Part shown: piece after piece, positions 56,323 to 64,000 of the stretch
How positions within the stretch are numbered: the stretch's first letter is position 1
Layout of the letters: each line of letters opens with the position of its first letter
From: Hortaea werneckii
Lineage: Eukaryota; Ascomycota; Dothideomycetes; Mycosphaerellales; Teratosphaeriaceae
DNA length: 64,000 nucleotides
Assembly (NCBI GenBank): GCA_037044905.1
Contig: JBAOKB010000174.1
Coordinates: 248,001 to 312,000, forward strand
Direction of reading: 5' to 3'
Notes under the pieces: model-generated
The model's input: only the letters and a program-made list of their open reading frames with translations
What the model was told of the DNA's origin: nothing
Databases searched by the model: none
Made by a program: the position numbers and the translations under genes

Positions 56323-57309
56323 CTAAGGCAAGCCTGTGCCGGAGTTGATCGCCTCCCTCACTTGGCTCGTATTCGGTCTGTTCTCCGCGTACCGCTCATA
56401 ACTGTCCAAGTACAACTCATCTGTACTGGTCGTTTTCTTTACAGCCTCATTCGTCTCAATAGCGTGCACCCACTTCTCCCATCTCGATCCAGGTTCGGGG
56501 TCAGGCCAACCGCGATATGGTTTTAGGACCTTTTCTAGTCGCACCACCCACGGAGCCATCTGCACATCTACAAATGTCATGTCATTTCCGAGGAAGAACG
56601 GACCGGAGGAAGAGCTCGCTGAGACGAGTTTACCGATTTGTTCAGTTAGCTGCTTCGCGAAATTGGCCTGGTCGTTGGAGTCCTGAGCTTGCAGGTAGCG
56701 GTAAAAGACTGGGATGATGTGACGGTTAATGTGATCACTCCAGAGCCTGCTCTCGGCTCTTAGTTTTGGGTCCTTTGGCAACAATGGATTCCCTTCGTTG
56801 AGGTCTTCGAGGTACTCCATTAGCACGGTACTTTCGTAGCATCCCCATTCGCCGTGACGCAGTGCGGGTACCAAGCCTCGCGGGTTGATGTCCAGGAGCA
56901 ACTTAGGCTTGCGATACACGTCGACCTCGACGTACTCGTAGTCTAGACCCTTGTGTTCCAACGAGATCCAGACCCTATGGACAAAAGGGCAGAAGCAGGA
57001 ACCGTAGAGTTTGAGGCGTTTGTCGGTGGAGTGAGCCTGTACGGTCTTCCAGGCTTCGCCAGTCGCTTGCTTGTGATAAGTCTTCTTGGTTGCATCGCCG
57101 CCTTGATTGGGATCAAGCTGAGCTTTGGATGCATGGCCATTCTGCTGGGCATTATTGTTGGCCATGGTGGCCAATGGAAATCTAGGAACTACTGGTTGTG
57201 GCAGGGCCCGGCCTGGTGATAAACGAGGCTTGAAAGGCGTCCTTGCAAAGGAGACTGCAGTGGCGCTAGCGGGAGAAGGGAGCCTCCTGGTTACCGAATG
57301 TATCGACAT
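56323..57309 (-). CDS. Omega-class glutathione transferase-like protein
   Basis: The ATG at 57309 (MSIHSVTRRLPSPASATAVS) gives 328 residues with an Arg/Ser/Pro-rich N-terminus that looks like a mitochondrial presequence. A second in-frame ATG at 57165 (MANNNAQQNGHASKAQLDPN) would give a cytosolic form of 280 residues. The frame is open further upstream but starts with TTG. The thioredoxin fold begins KRLKLYGSCFCPFVHRVWIS, with the catalytic Cys in CFCPF as in omega GSTs. INPRGLVPALRHGEW has the cis-Pro and YESTVLMEYLEDL the glutathione gamma-Glu contact. The helical C-terminal domain ends near WEKWVHAIETNEAVKKTTS. Omega GSTs reduce dehydroascorbate, disulfides and S-glutathionyl adducts. It is divergent from eIF3h. 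Confidence 0.88.
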   Translation of the reverse strand: MSIHSVTRRLPSPASATAVSFARTPFKPRLSPGRALPQPVVPRFPLATMANNNAQQNGHASKAQLDPNQGGDATKKTYHKQATGEAWKTVQAHSTDKRLKLYGSCFCPFVHRVWISLEHKGLDYEYVEVDVYRKPKLLLDINPRGLVPALRHGEWGCYESTVLMEYLEDLNEGNPLLPKDPKLRAESRLWSDHINRHIIPVFYRYLQAQDSNDQANFAKQLTEQIGKLVSASSSSGPFFLGNDMTFVDVQMAPWVVRLEKVLKPYRGWPDPEPGSRWEKWVHAIETNEAVKKTTSTDELYLDSYERYAENRPNTSQVREAINSGTGLP

Positions 57310-57806
57310 AAGACGGAGGCAAGGGCGAAGAGGGAGCGCCACAACATATAGACGACGTGGGAAGCGTAAAGGCGTCCCATGATGCAATCAGCGGCTGACC
57401 CCGCTGCCCAAGATGTAGTGGCTTCACCGTTGTGGGCAGAGTGAACAGCCTGAGAGTGATTCTGCAGGAGGAAAAGTAAATCTCTTCATAGCTTTAGACT
57501 GAGGCTCCGTGCAGCGTAGAGGATGTGACATGCACCAGGAGGTTAGGAGGTGAAGTTCATCTCCAATACCGTACTATGTATAGACCTGGGTAGAGGACGA
57601 TGTACCCCATCGACATGCGGCTCGGCGGTAAATCTCCGGCGATCCCCGCCCACAGGAAGCGGAATTTCTGGCGAAAGTTGACTCCCGCGCAGAGAGAGGG
57701 TTGAGGGCAGTCTTGTATCGCCGCCAGCGTCCACCTGCTGCCCCTCCAACCACCGATTCCCGGACACCACAGCGCTCGCGACAGTCACCCACGAGTCACC
57801 GCGAAC
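57310..57806. promoter_or_regulatory. Divergent promoter region, GST and eIF3h
   Basis: The 497 bases between the two starts should hold both promoters. Bases around 57720-57800 are C-rich, as is common before fungal translation-factor genes. Confidence 0.45.
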
Positions 57807-59012
57807 ATGGCGAACCCCGACCCCAAACTGGCGGACTCCCCCGTCCACTCCCTCCAGCTCTCCGCCCTGGTCGTGATGCGCATTATCAAGCACAGCACCT
57901 CCACCTTCCCCACCCCGGCGACTGGTATGCTCGTCGGTATGGATGCCGGAAGCAACCTGGAAATCACCAACTCCTTCCCCTTCCCCGTCTCCAACCCAGA
58001 CACCCAGGCTGGCAATGTAGCCACCAACCCGGCAGACCCATACTATCAGGCCGACCAGGCCACCCTTGCCGTAGCAGCACCGCGCGCGAAGAGCAGCGCC
58101 GCATACGCAGCAGAGATGGTCAAGTACCTGCGGGAGGTGAACGTGGATGCGCAGAGCGTGGGCTGGTATATGAGCTGCAGCATGGGCAACTTCGTGAGCG
58201 CCTCGTTCGTGGAGAACCAGGCCTACTTCCAGAGGCAGGCGGATGAGCGCAGCGTGGCTATGGTATTCGACGTGTCAAGAAGTAGCCAGGGCGGCCTCAA
58301 CCTGAAGGCCTACAGATTAAGCCCTGCGTTCATGGCAGCGCTCAAGGAGAACAAGTTCACAACGGAGAGGTATGGAGCATGTTGAAATCTGTGAAATGGC
58401 AAGACATCGGCTAACAATGGAAACAGCCTGCAGAAGAGCAACCTGCGCTACCAGGATATCCTCATCGAGCTTCCTATCACGATCCACAACTCTCACCTCC
58501 TCACCTCTTTCCTGCACCAACTTCCCACCCCACCACCGCAGAAGAAGGCTGCCGACTTCCCAGCATCCCTTGCTGAGCTCCGTCACGATACCAAGACTCG
58601 TCTCTCTACCAACCCTCTCACGCCAAACTACGACACACTGGATCTTTCCATCGATCCATTCCTGGAGAAGACCTCCGACCTTCTCCTCGACTCGATCGAA
58701 GCGCACAACCAGGAGCAGAACAACGCATCATACTATCAGCGATCGTTGGGCCGAGAGCAGGCGAAGATCAAGGCTTGGCAGGAGAAGAGGAAAGCAGAGA
58801 ACGTCCTCCGCCAGCAACAGAAGCAGCCGCTTCTGCCTGAGGATGAGTGGCAGAAACTGTTCAAGCTGCCCAACGAGCCAAGCAGGCTCGAGGCTATGCT
58901 CATCGGAAGGCAAGTCGAGCAGTACGCGCGCCAGGTCGACGGCTTCAGCGCTATGGTCTCCGGTAAGATGTTCGGTGTGAAGGGCGCCCTGGTGCCGGGT
59001 GAGAACGCGTAG
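57807..59012 (+). CDS. Translation initiation factor eIF3 subunit H
   Basis: The model is join(57807..58369, 58427..59012), 382 residues. The intron 58370-58426 starts GTATGG, has a GGCTAACAATG branch and ends ACAG; splicing gives KENKFTTES|LQKSNLRYQ. The MPN domain starts VHSLQLSALVVMRIIKHSTS and includes TGMLVGMDAGSNLEITNSFP and EVNVDAQSVGWYMSCSMGNF. It lacks the full JAMM metal-binding histidines, as expected for the non-catalytic eIF3h. The C-terminal half has a long helix (KIKAWQEKRKAENVLRQQQK) and ends KMFGVKGALVPGENA. The subunit binds the eIF3 octamer core and supports reinitiation after uORFs in other organisms. The second exon has no internal ATG near its start, so a naive ORF search misses about 100 codons. 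Confidence 0.95.
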
Positions 59013-60648
59013 ACTACACTACGTTGCTAGCGTGGACGGCGGTAGATGTGAGGGCGCTGATAAGGCTCCGTCACAAGTGCCGTGGCGGGAGCGGAAGGCG
59101 GGAGCACGAAGGTATGCATAGCGAGGCGTTCCGGTCTTAGGAGGAGAAAATAAAACAGGGAACTGCTATCTGCACCGCGGGTCTAAACGGTGCTACGTCA
59201 AACACCACAAAAATGTAAGGCTAGCCCAGGGAATGAATGTATGGATGGGTAGCTAGCTGCTTGGTATGTATCGTCACATGTTCAGTAACGACGCTTTTCC
59301 GGTCTCTTTGCCGCTCTCCTGATAACCATTCACGTGATGTTCCTCCATTTTTGGCTGCCCGATCTCTACTACCATCACCATTAAGGAAAGGCGGAAATGG
59401 CTCAAACCAAGAATAGTGCCCACGAAGAAAGTCATTAGAATCCCGGACCTATCGAACAATCACATGGTCTCGCCCCTGTTATGCATGCTGAGCGAAGAAG
59501 CTACGCGGCTCTGCAAAGCCCTCGACATATGTGACTATGCTTCTCCAACGCACCTGCTCCTTTTTGCTGCTCCAATGAAGACCAACGAGCCCACAATTCG
59601 CGCCACCCTCTCGCCTCCATGGTTCCCGGACCTTTGAACCTCCCATCGAGTAAATCCCGGAAACTATGGGACGAAGTTAGAAGGTGATGTCTTCTACTAC
59701 AATCTGGTCCGTTGTTATTCCACGTCTCCTCCATTCTGACGCAGTAAAAAACTTGAGATACATCTCTTTGGTCCAGAAAGACCCGCTTTCCCAACAACGC
59801 ATTGTGATTGAGGAATATAACACCGTAGAGTAAGACAGCGGCACAGATTGACTTGCCATTGTTGTCGCTCTTTGGGATCCCTTGTAATTTATACTAAAGA
59901 CACATCTCTTCACTGAAACCTGTATCAAGAATTGTTTTACTCTTCCCGCGAAGTTAGTATACTGGCATTGGTGGCTAACCCATGGAGAGGCTAGAAAAAT
60001 ACTTCTCTGGTCTTGTTGATATCCGTCGTATGCGTCTACTGCGGGTCCTATCCCCCTTTCACATCCATTTTCGCTGGGAGGCAGGACAAGCGCGAAAGAG
60101 AGAAATCGGTATGAACATGGGAACTTTCTGAGCCCATTCCTGATGAACGACCTCGCTCCTTGTCGGCACGGTTGGCTATGTTTTGTGAGAGGTCTGGACT
60201 CCGAAAATGTGGGACAAATAAATTCATAGGAGAGTCTGAGGAAGTGTGAAGATAGAAAGCAAGGCAGGGTTGTTAGTCGAAATCGCATTGACTGATCCGC
60301 CCCAGCTCAAGGTGTGACCCTAATGTGAGAGCTACGTTATAGCTCCTTCAAGATTTGAGAACAGCGAGGGCTACAGTTGCGCGAACAAGCGCAGAAATCC
60401 AATGTCGATTTCATCGCAGAAGACATCTTCTTGTTATCCCAGTCACTGACTTATAGAATATTGTAACGGACTGCTACCAAGGATAATAGAATAGCGGGAC
60501 TGCTGGGTAGTCATCCCAGTGCAGCGCACAGAATATATAGGCAGCCAGCACTTTATTTCCTCGCTCGAGGCGGTGAGCAGTTATTTGATTACTGGAGAGA
60601 AGACATGAGATGTGAAATCCAAGGGAATCGTGTGGACGCATTTGTCTG
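59013..60648. other. Intergenic region, 1.6 kb
   Basis: A CACGTG core occurs near 59331. A 203-codon minus-strand frame at 59677-60288 starts with ATG but has no motif and an unusual composition, so it is not called. The rest is 3' UTR and spacer. Confidence 0.4.
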
Positions 60649-61380
60649 CTAGTGTGGGTCGTTCCACAATAGTTCCTCCATGCTTCCACTACCAATTGAC
60701 CAAGCCGATAGAGATTGATCTACGTCTTCCCAATTCATCCTATACTCGGCTATCGACGACTGATCTAGCTCTCCTGGAAGGTTTTCGCCGAGTGCTCGCC
60801 TTGTCCGTACTAGAAGCGCAGTCTTCCCGTCATTGAGTGTTTGCTTATCCAGTATTACACAGTACTCTGTCGACACGGCCCTATTCCCGTCAGGCCTCTC
60901 TGTGTTGTAAGGTGGGAAAGTAGCTTCTTCGCGGAGCACATTCGCTACTTCTAGGGGGGACATCCCTGAGAATGGAGTTTCGAACTCCTGCGTCCGTGGG
61001 AGCTTGCTGTATGGTGCATCCTTTCCTTCCGATGGTTGATACGAAGCCCAGTCCCTTGTAGTAATAATTATGAGTGAAGGGAGGTCGTCATCCTCGATAA
61101 ACTGGTAAGCTTCGACAAGGAAATTGTTAATGATCCAGAAGACAATTAGAATCGAGCCTACCTGCTTCAAAAGACGATTCGACTTACTCGCGCGCTCACG
61201 CTTGCAGTAGCGATTACTGGGAAACTCATCCTGGATGGTTGCTAGTACTCTATCTAATACCGGCAAAGCGCTGCCCAAGACTTCGTAAGTAGTCGTTTTA
61301 GTCGTTTTGGGCTTGGACCTGTCGCAAGTCTGCGCATTCAAGCAGGTGCCTTAACGCACATGACTGACCGATGATGACAT
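60649..61380 (-). CDS. Uncharacterised protein, possibly DUF6924-like
   Basis: The open frame runs from about 61341 to the TGA at 60649. Its first codon is TTG, so the true start must come from an upstream exon; the ATG at 61380 (MSSS, GTCAGT donor, GCAG acceptor ending at 61330) is one weak option because the intron would be only 39 bases. A 60-base intron-like segment (61102-61161: GTAGGC, ATTAACAAT, TTACCAG) can be kept or removed without changing frame. Retention would insert the hydrophobic stretch VGSILIVFWIINNFLVEAYQ. The core reads DDDLPSLIIITTRDWASYQP, GMSPLEVANVLREEATFPPY, YCVILDKQTLNDGKTALLV, then AEYRMNWEDVDQSLSAW. This order loosely recalls DUF6924 proteins, but I am not sure. 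Confidence 0.45.
61102..61161 (-). other. Intron-like, frame-preserving 60-base segment
   Basis: It has a GTAGGC donor, an ATTAACAAT branch sequence and a TTACCAG acceptor. It is exactly 60 bases with no stop, and it encodes a hydrophobic 20-residue segment if retained. Removal joins NRLLKQ to FIEDDDLPSL. Confidence 0.45.
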
Positions 61381-62050
61381 GCTATGATAGTGGCTTAACA
61401 AGGGACAAGACGGGACGGACTAGGCATCTTCTACTAGGAGGTAGTGTTCTATGAGCAGACAAGGTCTGTCCATGCCTTTGTAGTATCACCTGTGGTGACA
61501 TGCAATTTACTTTTTGGGATACAAGAAGCAACACCTCCAGCATAGCACGTGACGAAGCAAAGACGTCTCTGACTGGCATGCATACGCCTTCCAGAGCCTT
61601 TACCGGCAACCTCGGAAGGTAAGCCAAGAAGTCTTCTTGACGTTGTGAAGTTATGAAGTAAAGACGAATTTGGAACAGTATCATATTTTAATCTGAGAGT
61701 GTAAAAAACAATCATTGAACTTTTATTACCTGAGCAAACTGTTAAAAAGCAGAACGCCGAAGGTAATACTGGCTCCGAGTCATTCTGACTACCAGCGCCC
61801 CACCGGCTGAGTAGGAGACATCAGGATCGGCCGTTAATAAAAGGAAAAACCCAACCAATCGGCAAAGGCCATAGCAGAGAGAAAAGAGGAGCGGCCTAAG
61901 GGCCAGAGGCGACAAAGGCGCCGGTTGCGCTCCAATAGCATCAAAACAATACCGAGAAGAAAAGAAAACTTTCCACCACCAGCGTAAAGCCGGTTGCAAT
62001 TCCCCATGTGTTCATCATGAGATCTTCGATATATGTGTGGGCCAGCGACC
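61381..62050. other. Intergenic region
   Basis: It should hold the promoter of the minus-strand DUF6924-like gene and the 3' UTR of the bZIP gene. No element is called. Confidence 0.45.
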
Positions 62051-63376
62051 TTACTCTTCAGCAGCCGGGAGGCTCTGACCGAGTGCGATGGCCTTCCAGT
62101 GCTCGACCTGGGACTTGAGGTCGGCAATCTCAGCCTCCAAGTCCTCACGCTCAGCCACCTTCTTGGCTCGTGACTTGCGGGCAGCAGCGGTATTACGGGC
62201 ACGCTTCATGGCGATGGGATCACTGTCGTCTACCATGATCGGCGGCAAGGGCTTGTCACGCTTGCGTGCTGCAACACCAGCTACGCTCGAGTGCTTCACA
62301 ACAGGAGAGAAGGTCGGTGAAGTGGTGGTTGAGCTTCGCTTGCGGTGTAACGACTCGCCACCTGGATGTACCATGACCTGCGCTGCTGACGATGCTGAGG
62401 TGGTACGCTCCATAGTCGGAGGTGCAGGCGTGGCATCAGTGTCTGGGAATAAGGGGAACCAGTTATCATACTGGTTGCCGCCGCCGTAGCCGAGGTTATC
62501 GCTGAAGAGGGGAGAGGTTTGGAATTCCTCCTCTGGTGTTTCGAGATAGGTTGAGCCAGGAGTAGTCAGGTTTGTGAAAGATGTTGACGGTGGGACAGAG
62601 TCATTGTTGAACACGTCCTTCGGGGATACGGTAGCGCCGGTCTCGCGACCACCGTCCTCGAATGGCGTGAAAGTGGAAGTATGCCTGTTGTTGGCAGCCT
62701 CGGCAAGCAATTGCTTGAGATCAAACTCAAAGGTATCGCTCATGTTCGTGTTGAACATATTGGCGTCCCCAGCTGAGCTGAGGTCGCCAAATGTGCCGTC
62801 GTAGGCTACGTTGACTTCGGAGCAAGTCAGAGATGAGTGACGCGAATTCAGCTCAGGGATCGACATACCTCCACCGCCCATATTTTCGAAATCTGTCATT
62901 TGCTGCTGATACTGCTGCTGCTGTATGTTTGCCGTGTTCCCGAGATTACCAGTAGAGTTGGAGTGGAATAGAGGCACCGGAGGGCGTGGGGGCCGGTTCG
63001 TGTTTCGCCGAGATGGAGTTATGGTTGATGATTGAGCTGAGTAGTTATTCCCGTTGGGGAGAAACGCACGTTGGGCGGCGTTAAACGAATGCTGCAGCGT
63101 CGAATCGAGCGATGGGGCTCGACGAGAGGTCGCCTGTTGACCCACGGTCTGTGTCGGCTGGAAGAGATCGAAGTCTGTGAACGTTGGTTGAGGCGTGAAT
63201 TGCCTTGGTACAGCTAGTGGTGGAAGCCATGTCTGCTGTGGTTGAGCCGTTGTGGACGGCGTGGAGGTGTTCGCGGGTGCGGTGTCGTTAAGACTGAGCG
63301 CGAGAGACTCCAGAGGAGACTCGGATAATGGGGTGAATGACGATATGGGTGAGTGGCTTATGGTGGGCGACGGGGT
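62051..63376 (-). CDS. cpcA: GCN4/CPC1-type bZIP regulator of amino-acid biosynthesis
   Basis: The C-terminus is a textbook GCN4 bZIP: DPIAMKRARNTAAARKSRAK (basic region) then REDLEAEIADLKSQVEHWKA, a short leucine zipper. An acidic activation-type segment lies at MSDTFEFDLKQLLAEA. The frame is open from 63376, directly after a TAG, to the stop at 62051, 441 codons. The upstream part (LDSTLQHSFNAAQRAFLPNG; PPVPLFHSNSTGN) looks coding, yet the first in-frame ATG after the TAG is at 62899 (MTDFENMGGGG), giving 282 residues, near the length of Neurospora CPC1. The ATG at 63394 is in frame but meets the TAG five codons later. So the protein either starts at 62899 or uses the upstream ATG through an error or unseen splice. 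The family activates amino-acid biosynthesis genes under starvation and is controlled by uORFs. Confidence 0.88.
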   Translation of the reverse strand, partial: TPSPTISHSPISSFTPLSESPLESLALSLNDTAPANTSTPSTTAQPQQTWLPPLAVPRQFTPQPTFTDFDLFQPTQTVGQQATSRRAPSLDSTLQHSFNAAQRAFLPNGNNYSAQSSTITPSRRNTNRPPRPPVPLFHSNSTGNLGNTANIQQQQYQQQMTDFENMGGGGMSIPELNSRHSSLTCSEVNVAYDGTFGDLSSAGDANMFNTNMSDTFEFDLKQLLAEAANNRHTSTFTPFEDGGRETGATVSPKDVFNNDSVPPSTSFTNLTTPGSTYLETPEEEFQTSPLFSDNLGYGGGNQYDNWFPLFPDTDATPAPPTMERTTSASSAAQVMVHPGGESLHRKRSSTTTSPTFSPVVKHSSVAGVAARKRDKPLPPIMVDDSDPIAMKRARNTAAARKSRAKKVAEREDLEAEIADLKSQVEHWKAIALGQSLPAAEE

Positions 63377-63394
63377 CTAGTTAGAGGCAGCCAT
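63377..63394 (-). promoter_or_regulatory. Five-codon uORF (MAASN-stop) in the CPC1 leader, or interrupted start
   Basis: CAAGATGGCT is a strong start context. The frame ATG GCT GCC TCT AAC TAG stops at 63377-63379 and is in phase with the main frame. uORFs are known controls of GCN4/CPC1 translation. Confidence 0.5.
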
Positions 63395-64000
63395 CTTGTA
63401 ACTGTCTCTAAATGTGGTTGTGTGTGTTCGTGTGTTTGGGGATGTCGGAAAGCAAAGGAGGGGGATGAAGAAAGTGGGTGCCTCAGCAATCTTATCAGCC
63501 GACGCGGAATGGTGCGCCTGTCCTGTGAGTGTGACTCACACTCGCCAAGCCCCAATTGCATGCAGCTACGAGGTTAGCGTGCGGGAGGGAACCGATTGAG
63601 GGTGGGTTCATCTGGTGCTATTGAAACCTTGGGACCTCCACAGAGACCGTGTCCAGCCGCGTGCGCGTTCAAATAATTAACAAAAGGTACGGCTTCAAAG
63701 GACGTGCCTTGGTTCGATGTCTGTTTGAAACGTATATTGACATCCCGCTCACATTGTCTGCCCATACCATTTACACGGCATGCAAAGGCAAACAATCGAC
63801 CGAGAAGGCATCGGCGTTAAGACCCCGTCGAGTCCGTATCTTCGACCGCCCTGTGTGCTTCCGGACACCGCAGCTGCAGAAGGTGTGGGCCTGCTGCGCA
63901 CCCTGCGCCCCAGAAGGATGCGCCCTACCATTGATCATGCTCGATCCAGTGGCAGGCACGCACTCAATGCTGAGAGCTTATTGGGCCACACCCGCCATGC
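63395..64000. other. CPC1 leader/promoter up to the window edge
   Basis: On the minus strand this is the upstream region of the bZIP gene. An inverted pair GAGTGTGACTCACACTC lies at 63526-63542, and its inner TGACTCA is the GCN4/CPC1 binding sequence. No gene is supported here. Confidence 0.45.
63532..63538. promoter_or_regulatory. TGACTCA, consensus GCN4/CPC1 (AP-1-type) site upstream of the bZIP gene
   Basis: TGACTCA is the exact GCN4 recognition element. It sits at the centre of the inverted repeat GAGTGTGACTCACACTC and about 140 bases upstream of the leader ATG at 63394. This fits the autoregulation described for CPC1/CpcA in other filamentous fungi; occupancy here is inference. Confidence 0.55.

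Noticed and set aside
58372..58980. 203-codon plus-strand frame over eIF3h exon 2
   Set aside because: It is out of phase with the spliced eIF3h gene, which explains the region fully.
59677..60288. 203-codon minus-strand frame with ATG
   Set aside because: No motif, odd composition and no neighbours that support it; could be real but not supportable from sequence alone.
1..64000. CRISPR arrays, transposons, viral genes, telomere repeats, biosynthetic clusters
   Set aside because: I looked for spaced repeats, terminal inverted repeats, integrase or polymerase motifs and clustered tailoring enzymes and saw none.

Overview
The window is nuclear DNA of a filamentous ascomycete (Pezizomycotina). 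Introns are short (about 50-65 bases), with GT-AG ends and CTRAC-type branch points. The genes include Pezizomycotina-type Zn2Cys6 and C2H2 regulators, a fungal TRAPPC11, a SulP/STAS/cyclic-nucleotide transporter and a GCN4/CPC1-type bZIP. The protein families look most like Dothideomycetes, but that is inference. Gene order is that of an ordinary housekeeping chromosome arm. I see no CRISPR, virus, insertion sequence or secondary-metabolite cluster.

Layout. 1-17.3 kb: a coiled-coil protein open at the left edge, the mitochondrial glycine carrier Hem25, a conserved TPR-like protein, a three-exon MZT1 microgene divergent from TRAPPC11, a gankyrin/Nas6 ankyrin protein and a Vsb1-like vacuolar transporter. 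17.6-31 kb: a cryptic spliced minus-strand gene, a Meu6-like PH protein, a UBTD-type ubiquitin-like protein, a broken Ser/Thr-rich locus, homocysteine S-methyltransferase, VPS26 and CK2 beta. 31-42.5 kb: HAD hydrolase, gluconokinase, P5C dehydrogenase, branched-chain E2, a small unknown gene, a fused alpha/beta succinyl-CoA synthetase-like gene and SUMO. 44-50.7 kb: nucleoside hydrolase, a Zn2Cys6 factor and a FlbC-like C2H2 factor. 50.7-55 kb: a 4.2 kb stretch with no gene I can support. 55-63.4 kb: an unknown protein, omega-class GST, eIF3h, a possible DUF6924-type protein and CPC1/GCN4.

Themes. Several neighbours act in amino-acid and mitochondrial metabolism (Hem25, Mht1-like enzyme, Put2, branched-chain E2, the SCS-like fusion, the CPC1 regulator), but spacing and strand give no sign of a coregulated cluster.

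Main caution. Between about 17.7 and 50.7 kb many otherwise intact genes carry one-base frame breaks, mostly in short homopolymers. They hit conserved housekeeping genes (VPS26, gluconokinase, branched-chain E2) as well as others. Consensus sequence error is the simplest explanation, but an in-frame TAG in VPS26 followed by 119 open codons, and an in-frame TAG five codons into CPC1, need separate checks. The strongest new annotations are the MZT1 microgene, the fused SCS-like gene, the cryptic gene at 17.6-18.2 kb, and two intron-like inserts of 51 and 60 bases that keep the frame if retained.
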